A DNA stretch of 45,543 bases from a virus. Of this stretch, positions 7,103 to 14,499 are shown in pieces (position 1 is the stretch's first letter; each line of letters opens with the position of its first letter). Where the stretch lies: positions 1 to 45,543 of IMG/VR virus record IMGVR_UViG_3300033064_001947, one strand, 5' to 3'. The notes below the pieces were generated by a model. That model did not search any database and was not told where the DNA came from. It was given only the letters and a program-made list of their open reading frames with translations. Position numbers and translations under genes: made by a program.

Positions 7103-7131
7103 TTGTTTTTTAATGTAAATAACTGTATATT
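7103..7131 (+). promoter_or_regulatory. Plus-strand early-type promoter, copy 2
   Basis: TTGTTT, 17 bases, TATATT, with the same extended flanks as copy 1 (TAAATAACTG and CAGTACGTGA). It drives the 7186 gene. The region just after the -10 is duplicated (7129-7184). Confidence 0.65.
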
Positions 7132-7184
7132 CAGTACGTGAGAAAGAGAGAAACAAATTCAGTACGTGAGAAAGAGAGAAACAA
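7129..7184 (+). repeat. Two exact 28-bp tandem repeats over a transcription start
   Basis: Two perfect copies of a 28-bp unit, beginning ATTCAGTACGTGAG and ending GAGAGAAACAA. The unit contains the end of the -10 box and the predicted initial transcribed region, so the duplication lengthens the leader and doubles its purine-rich (GAGAAAGAGAG) segment. Confidence 0.9.
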
Positions 7185-7185
7185 T

Positions 7186-7440
7186 ATGATTGACTTAAAA
7201 CGAGAACGTCCAAAACAGGGAACCCGAGGTAATGACAGTTGCCGTGTTACTCATATGAAACATGGTAAAAATGTTGAAGTTCGGGAGTTTGAATTTTCAG
7301 CATCATTCATGCAAAAACGGTTACATGCCTGGTTAGAACGTGAAACTAATAAAGGACACGTTTTAGTAGAATCTGGAATAGATGGCGACCGAAGATGGTT
7401 GGCGCCTTTTAATCGTGATGAATGGTTTTGGATTGAGTAA
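7186..7440 (+). CDS. Hypothetical small protein
   Basis: Eighty-four residues from the ATG at 7186. An in-frame ATG-like extension to 7138 only translates the tandem leader repeat and is not preferred. The N-terminus is basic (MIDLKRERPKQGTRGNDSCR); a tryptophan-rich C-terminus (GDRRWLAPFNRDEWFWIE) is reminiscent of small phage modulators, but no family is recognised. Confidence 0.55.
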   Translation: MIDLKRERPKQGTRGNDSCRVTHMKHGKNVEVREFEFSASFMQKRLHAWLERETNKGHVLVESGIDGDRRWLAPFNRDEWFWIE

Positions 7441-7595
7441 GCCGATTTAACCGTTCTACCTTTTCGTTAGCAATACTTAAAAAATTTGCAATAATTTCAT
7501 CTGCATAATCCAATAAATCTTGTTGTTTACGATTGAAATTATTGAAAATCTTAATATGGTTTTACACGGTATTGAAACTCTTGCTGAATTTGCAT
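7409..7595 (-). pseudogene. Possible frameshifted small gene
   Basis: An ATG at 7595 gives 14 residues and a stop. In another frame the strand then stays open from about 7556 to 7409 with coding-like composition (RKQQDLLDYADEIIANF). Joining them needs one frameshift. Its 3' end overlaps the plus-strand 7186 gene, so support is weak. The stretch 7441-7714 otherwise holds only the third promoter-like element and a terminator. Confidence 0.2.
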
Positions 7596-7599
7596 AACG

Positions 7600-7628
7600 T
7601 TTATATGACCTAATCTTTGGAAACATCA
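7600..7628 (-). promoter_or_regulatory. Minus-strand promoter-like element, copy 3
   Basis: TGATGTTT, 8 bases, TAGG, 3 bases, TATAAA on the minus strand, the same layout as copies 1 and 2 but without a plus-strand partner. It lies just past the terminator of the late operon and would drive only the possible broken gene at 7409-7595. Confidence 0.4.
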
Positions 7629-7642
7629 CATTTATTTTATGC

Positions 7643-7670
7643 AAAAAAAAGGGACACCGAAGTGTCCCTT
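7643..7670 (-). terminator. Rho-independent terminator of the late (capsid) operon
   Basis: On the minus strand: AAGGGACAC, loop TTCG, GTGTCCCTT, continuing into a run of T. The 9-bp stem with a UUCG tetraloop and U-tract lies 45 bases past the capsid gene stop. It is the clearest terminator in the window. Confidence 0.93.
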
Positions 7671-7714
7671 AATTATACTAGTAAACTGACTTTTAAATTA
7701 ATCTAATCCTAAGA

Positions 7715-9361
7715 TTAAACGTAATTTACGTCTGCTACGATTACTTGACCATAAAATTCCGGCCGTACAATCTTCTTAGCATAACGCGTCATGACGCCCT
7801 TTCTGGGGGTGAAATTTACTGGATCATACACCAACGGTGTCATGATCAACGGTACATACGGAGCATATACAGCACCAGTTTCTAAGAAGTTGTTACCTCT
7901 GAAACCGATCAATATTGTATTTTCTAACATATAAGGGTTCTTATATACAGTCCAACGGTTATTTAACATACCGACTTTCTGTACACCCATTGCGAATTGA
8001 CTGGTTGTTGCTTCCCCAGTTGTATCTGCTGCGTATCCTGGAATCGATTCAATGATTGTTGCAGTTTCAGGGCTTATCACCATGAAGTTTGCACCACCAC
8101 GTAATGTTTTCTGATGGATTGCATTTGATACAGACTGGATCTTGTTACCAAGAGTCTGGAACCATTCGCCCTTTGTATAGGCATTTGAGTTACCAGAGCT
8201 TTCTGCAAATACACGTGTCTGAGTATTAAACTCATAACCTACACGTGTTGACCAGAATTCAGTTTTTGCGTATGCATTTGCTCTTAACATATCTAAGATT
8301 TCCAAATCAATTTCCATTGAAATGTATTCACTTAACATAGCGGTTAATTCTGCTTCCGCATCTACACTATGATATGCATTTAAATCTTGTGCTAATTCTG
8401 GAGTCCATACAGCCTTTAATTTACGAGTTTTTGCGACGATAGATACTGAACGCATCTGAATGTCAATTTCTGGAATATCAATATCATCTGCACTATTTGG
8501 TGCCGGTACTGTGAACGTTGTTTGTTCAAAGTCGCCACGCGTGATTGATGTATTGTCTCTGTGATACTTAACTGTAAACGAACCACTAAGTGGTGCGGTA
8601 ACAGTTGCGGCCGGTGCTACGATAAACTGGACGTTGGATCCAGTTACTTTCGTGTATGCTGGATAAAACGTTGCTACTTGTGTCTGTGTGACACCTGTTA
8701 TACCAGAACCACTAATCGTAAATGCACGGACGCCGTTATTATCTTGACGAGTTAACTGTGAGGTTGCAAACCAAACACGGACTAACTGTGAACCGGACGA
8801 GATTGATGCTGATAATGATTGATCAAATTCAACATCTTCCCAAGTCGCAGAACCAGAAGACCAGTTTGCATCTGCTACGGTTGCACTCTGATCATTAATA
8901 GAATATCCGAATTTACCTGCGCCATAAAGACCACCGGATGCATCTACATTAGAACCAGAAGTGTTACCAAAAATATCTGAACCTACGTTATGTTGGCTCG
9001 TTTGGGATGTACCGTACTTATAATCTAGATAGAAAATAAGACCAGATGGTAAGTTCATTGGCTGAACTGATACAAATTCCTGTGCGGCTAATTCACCAAA
9101 AATTCTACGAACTAGTGGCAATGCTACACCTGACCATTCTTCTGAGTTTGCGGCTGTGCTTGTCTTTGAACTTTCGTCAATTAACTGGCGTGCCTGGTTC
9201 TCTAAAAGAACTGCCATACTGTGAATTCTATTCTGATCGTCTATACCATCAAGTAATCCGGTTGGTTCCCATTTATTAACTAATGCTTTAGACTCTTCCA
9301 AACGCTTACGCTGTGGACTGTAGCCTTCCATTAATTTTTCAATAGTTTCAAAACTACCCAT
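7715..9361 (-). CDS. Major capsid protein, T4 gp23 type
   Basis: A 548-residue gp23-type capsid protein that builds the hexamers of the head shell. The N-terminus (KWEPTGLLDGIDDQNR, then VLLENQARQLIDE) matches the gp23 prodomain and its junction. The motif L-I-D-E at residues 60-63 followed by serine fits gp21-type maturation cleavage, close to the T4 site at residue 65. The middle has a serine-, threonine- and glycine-rich insertion (residues about 130-290), probably the insertion domain. The gene lies directly after the scaffold gene and before the terminator. AAGGAG precedes the ATG. Confidence 0.95.
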   Translation of the reverse strand: MGSFETIEKLMEGYSPQRKRLEESKALVNKWEPTGLLDGIDDQNRIHSMAVLLENQARQLIDESSKTSTAANSEEWSGVALPLVRRIFGELAAQEFVSVQPMNLPSGLIFYLDYKYGTSQTSQHNVGSDIFGNTSGSNVDASGGLYGAGKFGYSINDQSATVADANWSSGSATWEDVEFDQSLSASISSGSQLVRVWFATSQLTRQDNNGVRAFTISGSGITGVTQTQVATFYPAYTKVTGSNVQFIVAPAATVTAPLSGSFTVKYHRDNTSITRGDFEQTTFTVPAPNSADDIDIPEIDIQMRSVSIVAKTRKLKAVWTPELAQDLNAYHSVDAEAELTAMLSEYISMEIDLEILDMLRANAYAKTEFWSTRVGYEFNTQTRVFAESSGNSNAYTKGEWFQTLGNKIQSVSNAIHQKTLRGGANFMVISPETATIIESIPGYAADTTGEATTSQFAMGVQKVGMLNNRWTVYKNPYMLENTILIGFRGNNFLETGAVYAPYVPLIMTPLVYDPVNFTPRKGVMTRYAKKIVRPEFYGQVIVADVNYV

Positions 9362-9387
9362 TACTATTCTCCTTGTTTAAAAATTAA

Positions 9388-10488
9388 TTATTTAATGTTT
9401 GCTAATTTTCGAAATCTTTCCTTCAATACTTGACCTTCAGTGAGTATTTGCTCACCTGCAGGTTTTGTCGATGCCACTGGCTTCGATGAAGAACCTTTTT
9501 TCTTGATTTCTCTGATTGGCAACTTTTTGCCGGCACGTGCTTTCAAAGATTCAGCTAATGTTGAATATACCAACTTAACTTCTCTAAGATTATGTGCTCG
9601 GTCGAATGTTTCTACAACATTCATTTTCTTGCTATTGTCTAATTCAAAAGTACGGAACAATTTGTTCGTGTACAGCAATTTAGCATTTAACAAAGTAACT
9701 TCCTGTAAAGTGCCACGCATCTGTTGGATTACGTTGCGATGTTCATCAAGTTCACCTTGTAAAGAAGCGATTTTTTCTTTCAATGCGTTAACATCTTCTG
9801 CTGGATCGTCATCTTCACTTAAAGATTTAAGAATTTCTTCAATACTGATATCGTCCTCGACTTCCTCATCGTCTTCAACATCAAATATTTCTTCGTCATC
9901 TTCTTCGGTTAACTTACCTTTACCTGGATCTTCCTCATCACTTGCGTCTGCGACATCTACTTTATTGTCAGTTTTTCCAATATCTGAAGAACTGGATTGT
10001 TCGTCGATGTCAAATTCTTCTTCATCTTCAACTTCATCTTCCATTTCATCTTCATCTTCAAGTTCACGTAAAACTGCTTCGAGGTCTAATTCATCTTCAT
10101 CTTCTTCATCTTCATAGTCCATTTCCTCTTCGCCTTCTTCCATTTCTTCATCTTCATCTTCTAAATCAATGTCAATGTCAGCATCTTCGATTTCATCTTC
10201 AACTTCGTCTTCCAACTCATCTTCGATTTCATCGTCTGGTGCTGGCTCATCTTCAAATTCTGCTTCTCCAACTTCTGGTTCAACTGCTATATCTAATTCT
10301 TCCTCATCGTCCATTTCTTCTTCATCGGAATATTCTTCCTCATCGTCCATTTCTTGCTGAATCTTTTTAGAAAGCATAGATTGAATCCTCGGTGTAAAAG
10401 CTTCTTGAAGTGCTACTTTTGCATTTTCTAATGCTGTTTCTTTTACCGTCTTTGCATCGGCAATAGCGTCTTTTAAGAGATCACCCAT
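9388..10488 (-). CDS. Prohead core scaffold protein, gp22 type
   Basis: A 366-residue protein. Residues 1-50 are an amphipathic helix (LLKDAIADAKTVKETALENA, then VALQE at residues 25-29 before alanine), containing a gp21-type cleavage site. Residues about 48-225 are extremely rich in aspartate and glutamate. The C-terminal third is a helical, basic-to-neutral domain (SLQGELDEHRNVIQQMRGT). Position before the capsid gene and this layout fit the T4 scaffolding core, which the protease digests. A second site, ILTE before glycine, lies near the C-terminus. GGAG precedes the ATG. Confidence 0.85.
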   Translation of the reverse strand: MGDLLKDAIADAKTVKETALENAKVALQEAFTPRIQSMLSKKIQQEMDDEEEYSDEEEMDDEEELDIAVEPEVGEAEFEDEPAPDDEIEDELEDEVEDEIEDADIDIDLEDEDEEMEEGEEEMDYEDEEDEDELDLEAVLRELEDEDEMEDEVEDEEEFDIDEQSSSSDIGKTDNKVDVADASDEEDPGKGKLTEEDDEEIFDVEDDEEVEDDISIEEILKSLSEDDDPAEDVNALKEKIASLQGELDEHRNVIQQMRGTLQEVTLLNAKLLYTNKLFRTFELDNSKKMNVVETFDRAHNLREVKLVYSTLAESLKARAGKKLPIREIKKKGSSSKPVASTKPAGEQILTEGQVLKERFRKLANIK

Positions 10489-10729
10489 TTTATTTTCTCC
10501 ATAAAAATATATTTGGATTTAATAAAGTTATTAGGAACTTTAATGCGGTTTATTTTTGGTACATTATATGATGGTCGAAATGACCGATAATGTATTTTGT
10601 TATATATAAATAGTATGTAAAACTGGAAAACGTCAGTTTTATTTTAATTAATTTTTAAAATGCTTGGTTTTGAATAATTTGGGATTGACCTTTGGAGGTT
10701 TTCATTTATCAATACTTAATTCTGATTTT
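10489..10729 (-). promoter_or_regulatory. Structured leader before the scaffold gene
   Basis: There is no gene in these 241 bases. Two hairpins are visible: GGTC-GAAAT-GACC near 10573-10585, extended by ATTAT/ATAAT, and AAAACTG...CAGTTTT near 10620-10641. Between them TATTTATA (minus strand, 10605-10612) matches an element found in other gaps of the late region. This is a likely place for a separate late promoter and long 5' leader for the scaffold and capsid genes, with the second hairpin acting as a weak terminator for upstream transcripts. Confidence 0.4.
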
Positions 10730-10954
10730 TCATCGCTCTGATTCGCCAGAATCAACTGAAATACTATCTCCATCATCTATATTTCTAAGCCATGGTATAA
10801 TAATTTTTTTAATACCGGCACGGTTTTCAGTAAACTCCTTATCGAGTTCGCCACCGGTTCCATATAAAGTAATCCAATAGCCACGTTTAAAAGAACCTTC
10901 TTGTAAATTTTGAATTTCTTCTCTAATTATTTGTCTTAATTCTGATTGTTTCAA
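10730..10954 (-). CDS. Leader-tagged small protein, TTG start
   Basis: Seventy-four residues starting at a TTG, chosen because AGGAG lies 7 bases before it and because translation then begins exactly with the shared leader MKQSELRQIIREEIQNLQE. Predicted cleavage after LQE leaves a 55-residue cargo beginning GSFKRGYWITLYGTGGELD, which is not recognised. An upstream ATG in frame (11029) lies inside the neighbouring gene and is not preferred. Confidence 0.7.
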   Translation of the reverse strand: MKQSELRQIIREEIQNLQEGSFKRGYWITLYGTGGELDKEFTENRAGIKKIIIPWLRNIDDGDSISVDSGESER

Positions 10955-10971
10955 TGTAATTCTCCTAAGAT

Positions 10972-11526
10972 TTAGGCAAATGGCGTTGCGCCGGAACCGG
11001 TAGTGAATACATGCCCAGTTACCTGCCATTTACTATCACTAACTGCACGATATGAAATATGACTTCCGATAAAACGTCCTTTTGCATCTTCATCAGCTAC
11101 AAACTGATAATCTGCGACATCTGGTACTGAACACGACATTGCTAAGCTAATTCCGGCAGAACCTGAATTAGAGGTATAGCATACACCTTCTAAAGTATCT
11201 GCGGATGATGCGGCAACTACTGAGAATGCACCTGAACCAGTAATAGTTGTACCTACATGAAAATCAAAATATAGGCCTGCTTCTGCGGCAGGTAAAGTAT
11301 GAGCTGTACCACCATCAAAGTTTAACAAGTATATATTACCTGAATCTCCAGCTGTTAATGTTGCAGTAGCTAATGCATTAGTATTTACATCAATTACTGG
11401 TCGTGTATTATGACAACTATCTATTAAATTACCCATAACGGTGCCTTCAAGTTTTCCAGCTCCGCCCCCATACGTAGCTATATTAGTTACGCTATTTTTT
11501 AATCCTGTTTTTGATATTGTACTCAT
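10972..11526 (-). CDS. Probable structural or decoration protein
   Basis: A 184-residue protein rich in serine, threonine, glycine and alanine with beta-strand character (NALATATLTAGDSGNIYLLN). It has no leader and no (L/I)xE start motif, unlike its neighbours. The position between scaffold and cargo genes and the composition fit a head decoration or other virion surface protein; no specific family is recognised. AAGGAG precedes the ATG. Confidence 0.55.
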   Translation of the reverse strand: MSTISKTGLKNSVTNIATYGGGAGKLEGTVMGNLIDSCHNTRPVIDVNTNALATATLTAGDSGNIYLLNFDGGTAHTLPAAEAGLYFDFHVGTTITGSGAFSVVAASSADTLEGVCYTSNSGSAGISLAMSCSVPDVADYQFVADEDAKGRFIGSHISYRAVSDSKWQVTGHVFTTGSGATPFA

Positions 11527-11547
11527 TTGTTTGTTCTCCTTAAAAAT

Positions 11548-11706
11548 TTAATCATATATTTTGTCATCATCACCTACGTAAAAATGTACTTCACCAAATG
11601 ACTTTGCCAATTTAGTTAAATATTGCCTTAATTCTTTAGATGAAATACCTTCATTTAATAATTGTATTTCTTCTCGTATAATTTGCCTTAATTGTGATTT
11701 TTTCAC
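11548..11706 (-). CDS. Leader-tagged micro-protein, GTG start
   Basis: Fifty-two residues from a GTG with GGGAGGA 5-6 bases upstream. It starts with MKKSQLRQIIREEIQLLNE followed by glycine, so the cleaved cargo is only about 33 residues (including ELRQYLTKLAKSFGEVHFY). It directly follows the bS21 gene stop. The short cargo with an intact leader is useful evidence that the leader itself is under selection. Confidence 0.7.
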   Translation of the reverse strand: MKKSQLRQIIREEIQLLNEGISSKELRQYLTKLAKSFGEVHFYVGDDDKIYD

Positions 11707-11913
11707 TTAAAATCCTCCCAACTCCTCGCTTTCCATTACCCTATACTTTTCACGTAATATTCCACGTAATTTTCGTTCCCTGCGTTTCTGTGATGGCTTT
11801 TTGTAGTATTCACGTTTCTGTAATTCTACTAATAATCCACTTGTTTTTACTTTTCGTTTTAATGCTTGTATTGCACCCTCTATGTCCTTATTATAGACTT
11901 TTATTTCTATCAT
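11707..11913 (-). CDS. rpsU: Ribosomal protein bS21 homologue
   Basis: A 68-residue basic protein that follows bS21 closely: I-x-V-Y-x-x-D-I-E-x-A-I-Q-A-L-K-R-K at the start, then SGLLVELQKREYYKKPSQKR. bS21 sits at the anti-Shine-Dalgarno end of 16S rRNA in the 30S subunit and affects initiation. Phage copies are known in large and marine phages and may replace or compete with the host protein. It has no capsid leader, so it is presumably made and used inside the infected cell, although it lies among late tagged genes. Confidence 0.9.
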   Translation of the reverse strand: MIEIKVYNKDIEGAIQALKRKVKTSGLLVELQKREYYKKPSQKRRERKLRGILREKYRVMESEELGGF

Positions 11914-11928
11914 TTATACCTCTTTATT

Positions 11929-12189
11929 TTACCATTTCGTTAAATGTGCGTGTTTATAATATCTATCTTTATTTTTCTTTTCTTCTTTTTCCATCTCGCG
12001 TTTAGTATCACTGGCATCTTGTTTGTCATCTGTATAATAAGTTCGCGCTTCATCTCGTTTACCATTTACAGTAACAACTACTTGATATTCACCATCTACC
12101 TTTTTTATTTTAAAAGTCGCGGATTCCCAACTTTCTTGTAGCACCCGAATTTCTTCTCTAATAATTTTACGTAATTCTGATTTTTTCAT
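11929..12189 (-). CDS. Leader-tagged small protein
   Basis: Eighty-six residues: leader MKKSELRKIIREEIRVLQE, predicted cleavage before serine, then a charged cargo with a possible beta-hairpin (ATFKIKKVDGEYQVVVTVNG). The cargo family is not recognised. The start overlaps the upstream stop (ATGA). Confidence 0.72.
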   Translation of the reverse strand: MKKSELRKIIREEIRVLQESWESATFKIKKVDGEYQVVVTVNGKRDEARTYYTDDKQDASDTKREMEKEEKKNKDRYYKHAHLTKW

Positions 12190-12599
12190 TTTTTTGAGCC
12201 CCCATAATTACTAATAAATTTTAAAAAATTTTTTAATGCCATTACAAGTTTAACTTGGGCGTCTTTAACATATAATTCAGGGAATTCCATATAAACATTT
12301 TCATCTGCCATTCGCAATTTTACTGGTAATCCATTATAATGTAAATCAAGACCATATGTACTTTCATTTAACTCACCCCGGAACCCAGCTTTTATCAAAC
12401 CATCTATAAATTTTCTATCTTCTCCGGAATCAACATGCGCCGTAGTAATTTTAGCTAATGGAATTTTCTTTTCTTGCAATGTTTTAGCAGTAGTTGTATC
12501 ATCTAATGTTGGTAAAGGTTCTCCAAATGATCGTTCAAATGAATATTTTTCTGCTAATAATTCTTTTAATTTTACTGGTCTTTTTACTGGTCTTTTCAT
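12186..12599 (-). CDS. Protein with long KYSFERSFGEPLPTL-type leader
   Basis: A 137-residue protein from the ATG at 12599, chosen because GGGAG lies just before it; a longer in-frame ATG falls inside the upstream gene. The leader has a duplicated KRPVKRPVK, then LKELLAEKYSFERSFGEPLP and a second cleavage-type motif (TLQE before lysine). The same leader is found in the next gene upstream and at 13954-14238. The cargo (HVDSGEDRKFIDGLIKAGFR) is unrecognised. Confidence 0.68.
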   Translation of the reverse strand: MKRPVKRPVKLKELLAEKYSFERSFGEPLPTLDDTTTAKTLQEKKIPLAKITTAHVDSGEDRKFIDGLIKAGFRGELNESTYGLDLHYNGLPVKLRMADENVYMEFPELYVKDAQVKLVMALKNFLKFISNYGGSKK

Positions 12600-12600
12600 T

Positions 12601-13008
12601 TTACTCCCTAGATGCAATATTAAATTGTCGTTTCTTTTTATCATATGAGCCTCTATATGATCCTTTAAAGAAATGTTTGAATACTGATATTAACCACGTT
12701 ACCATTTCATCGGTTCTTTCAGAAAGTTCTTTTGCCATTTGAATTGTATATATTTGATATCCACCACCGTCAGGTTTTATTTTAGGTGTAACAAAATAAT
12801 CTTTAACTGATTTTGGACCATATACTTTATTCAATTCTTTTACTATATGTCGCATTGCTGATTTCATCGGCGCTGGTGCTAATTTTGGTAATTTTTCTTG
12901 TAATTTAGCCTTCGTAGTATCTTCTAACGTCGGAAGAGGTTCTCCAAATGATCGTTCAAATGAATATTTTTCAGTTAATAATTCTTTTAATTTTATTTGT
13001 TTTTTCAT
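12601..13008 (-). CDS. Protein with long KYSFERSFGEPLPTL-type leader
   Basis: A 135-residue protein. The leader runs LKELLTEKYSFERSFGEPLP then TLEDTTKAKLQE, with possible cuts after LLTE and KLQE. The cargo is a basic domain (MKSAMRHIVKELNKVYGPKS) that does not resemble the cargo of its paralogue-leader neighbour, so only the leader is shared. It is separated by one base from the next gene. Confidence 0.68.
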   Translation of the reverse strand: MKKQIKLKELLTEKYSFERSFGEPLPTLEDTTKAKLQEKLPKLAPAPMKSAMRHIVKELNKVYGPKSVKDYFVTPKIKPDGGGYQIYTIQMAKELSERTDEMVTWLISVFKHFFKGSYRGSYDKKKRQFNIASRE

Positions 13009-13017
13009 TATTTTTTC

Positions 13018-13392
13018 TCACTTTATTAATAACTCATATTGTTTTTTACTCTTAATTGTTATATCAACATATTTTGTTGAACCTTTAGCAAACGGTTTTT
13101 CTGAATCATAAAATAAATTATTTGCTGCTTTTTTAATTTTCCAAAACATTGGACCTGCTACGGTTATACCTTTTGCTACACCCACCACTTGTCCATTATT
13201 ATCAACAGAAAATTTAAACCCAAATCGCATTTTTGTTAATTTTTCTAAATCTTGTAATACAGGTATTAATTTTTGTAGTTCACTAATATCCTTATTTACT
13301 TGCGATATAGTTTTAGAAATATCATCTGTAAATGATTCGGTCAATAATTGAATTTCTTCAGTTATCATTTTTCTTAATTCTGATTTTTTCAT
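13018..13392 (-). CDS. Leader-tagged small protein
   Basis: A 124-residue protein: leader MKKSELRKMITEEIQLLTE before serine, a helical segment (KTISQVNKDISELQKLIPVL), then a basic alpha/beta domain. The cargo family is not recognised. ATGA coupling with the upstream gene. Confidence 0.7.
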   Translation of the reverse strand: MKKSELRKMITEEIQLLTESFTDDISKTISQVNKDISELQKLIPVLQDLEKLTKMRFGFKFSVDNNGQVVGVAKGITVAGPMFWKIKKAANNLFYDSEKPFAKGSTKYVDITIKSKKQYELLIK

Positions 13393-13775
13393 GCAAATAC
13401 TCCAAATTTGTCTGCATACTTTTCTAATGCAAATAGAAATTTTTGTGGATCGCTTTTAATACTTTTAATTGAGTTTCTTACGCCATTTACGTTTACAAAT
13501 TTTTTCAATAATAATATTTCGTTTTTACTTAATTTAGTTCGCTGTGGAAATCCAAGGTCTGTGTGTTCTATTCCTTTAAGAACTGGAGTTTCTTTTATTG
13601 TCTCATTTAATTCAATATCATAGCTTCCACATTTTGGACATTGTACCTCAAGATTTTTTCCAATCTTCTTTTTAAATTTATATCCACATTCCATACATTC
13701 AAGCTTAGTAGAAGCGTCTTCAAAAAGTTTTTGAATTTTTTCACGAATCAATTGCCGTAATTCTGATTTTTTCAT
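13389..13775 (-). CDS. Leader-tagged zinc-ribbon protein
   Basis: A 128-residue protein: leader MKKSELRQLIREKIQKLFE before aspartate, then a four-cysteine zinc ribbon (CMECGYKF ... CPKCGSYD) at about residues 27-51. The remainder is helical. The ribbon suggests nucleic-acid or protein binding. This arginine-8 is encoded CGG, where other leaders use AGA or CGT. Confidence 0.75.
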   Translation of the reverse strand: MKKSELRQLIREKIQKLFEDASTKLECMECGYKFKKKIGKNLEVQCPKCGSYDIELNETIKETPVLKGIEHTDLGFPQRTKLSKNEILLLKKFVNVNGVRNSIKSIKSDPQKFLFALEKYADKFGVFA

Positions 13776-13777
13776 TT

Positions 13778-13957
13778 CTACTCCTTATACGGAAATTTCT
13801 TATTTAATAGGTTCCTACGTTCAGAACATCCATTACACTCTCTAATTGTATCCTTAAAGACACGTTTAATAGCACGTGACACTGTATCACCTAAACCTTT
13901 ATCGTTCTTGATTACGGTACGTTTAATCGTGTTTAAATCACTTTTAGTTAGTTTCAT
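13778..13957 (-). CDS. 59-residue protein with CNGC motif
   Basis: It encodes MKLTKSDLNTIKRTVIKNDK, continues with a helical segment and ends CNGCSERRNLLNKKFPYKE. The C-x-G-C-x-x-R-(R/K)-x-x-L-N ending is a pattern I recognise in other small phage proteins. It may bind metal. ATG overlaps the preceding stop (ATGA), and the next gene follows within 3 bases. It lacks a leader. Confidence 0.65.
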   Translation of the reverse strand: MKLTKSDLNTIKRTVIKNDKGLGDTVSRAIKRVFKDTIRECNGCSERRNLLNKKFPYKE

Positions 13958-14238
13958 ATTGATGTTATTTCCCGAACTATACCGTTTGCCAAATTAATAA
14001 TTTGCCCTTTTAATTTAGTACTAACCGGTTGGTTATTCATTACAGCTTTTTTGGCGGTTCGTACTGTAGATTGCAAATGACTTACCTGCTGTTCAATATG
14101 TTTAATGACATCTATTCCAAAAGCTTCCGTTAATCCATTAGATTTTGCATCTATCGTATTTTGAAGGGTCGGCAATGGTTCGCCAAACTCACGTTGAAAT
14201 GAATATTTTTCGTTTAATAGTGCTTTTAATTTTTTCAT
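13954..14238 (-). CDS. Protein with long KYSF-type leader
   Basis: Ninety-four residues: leader MKKLKALLNEKYSFQREFGE then PLPTLQNTIDAK and GLTE before alanine, so a cut near residue 38 leaves a 56-residue helical cargo (DVIKHIEQQVSHLQSTVRTA). Both ends are coupled by ATGA. Confidence 0.7.
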   Translation of the reverse strand: MKKLKALLNEKYSFQREFGEPLPTLQNTIDAKSNGLTEAFGIDVIKHIEQQVSHLQSTVRTAKKAVMNNQPVSTKLKGQIINLANGIVREITSI

Positions 14239-14408
14239 AATTTTACTCCATTTATACTTTCTATTGTGGTGTGATCTCGTACTACTATATATTGAGCATT
14301 TCGCTGCTTACAATAATCTATTCCAGCATTAATTTTAGCTACATCATTTTTTGTTATTCGGCCTTTAGCTTCTATCATTATAGGAGTACATATGTTCAGT
14401 ACCACCAT
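14235..14408 (-). CDS. Small ORF overlapping the CxxC gene; possible frameshift product
   Basis: A 57-residue frame from the ATG at 14408, reading MVVLNICTPIMIEAKGRITK and then NDVAKINAGIDYCKQRNAQY. Its TGA forms an ATGA overlap with the next gene, which supports real translation. I-E-A-K-G followed by a helix resembles the core of some nuclease-fold proteins, but this is weak. It overlaps the 14365-14499 ORF in a different frame, so the two may be halves of one frameshifted gene. Confidence 0.45.
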   Translation of the reverse strand: MVVLNICTPIMIEAKGRITKNDVAKINAGIDYCKQRNAQYIVVRDHTTIESINGVKL

Positions 14409-14499
14409 CCCGTAAATATTTTATATTATGACAATGTTTTTTGCTCCATACTTCATCGGTATTAAAAATACCAGTACAAAATTCACACACTTTAATCAT
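14365..14499 (-). CDS. 44-residue CxxC/HCH protein
   Basis: It encodes MIKVCEFCTGIFNTDEVWSK then KHCHNIKYL and ends shortly after. C-E-F-C plus H-C-H could bind one zinc. The ATG overlaps the upstream TAA (TAATG). It may be the intact first half of a gene whose second half is the 14235-14408 frame. Confidence 0.45.
   Translation of the reverse strand: MIKVCEFCTGIFNTDEVWSKKHCHNIKYLRDGGTEHMYSYNDRS

Noticed and set aside
7138-7185. Upstream start for the 7186 gene
   Set aside because: It would translate the duplicated promoter-leader repeat; the ATG at 7186 is the natural start after it.
9440-10370. Long plus-strand open frames opposite the scaffold gene
   Set aside because: They are serine- and leucine-rich mirror frames of the aspartate/glutamate-rich scaffold coding sequence and have no ribosome sites.
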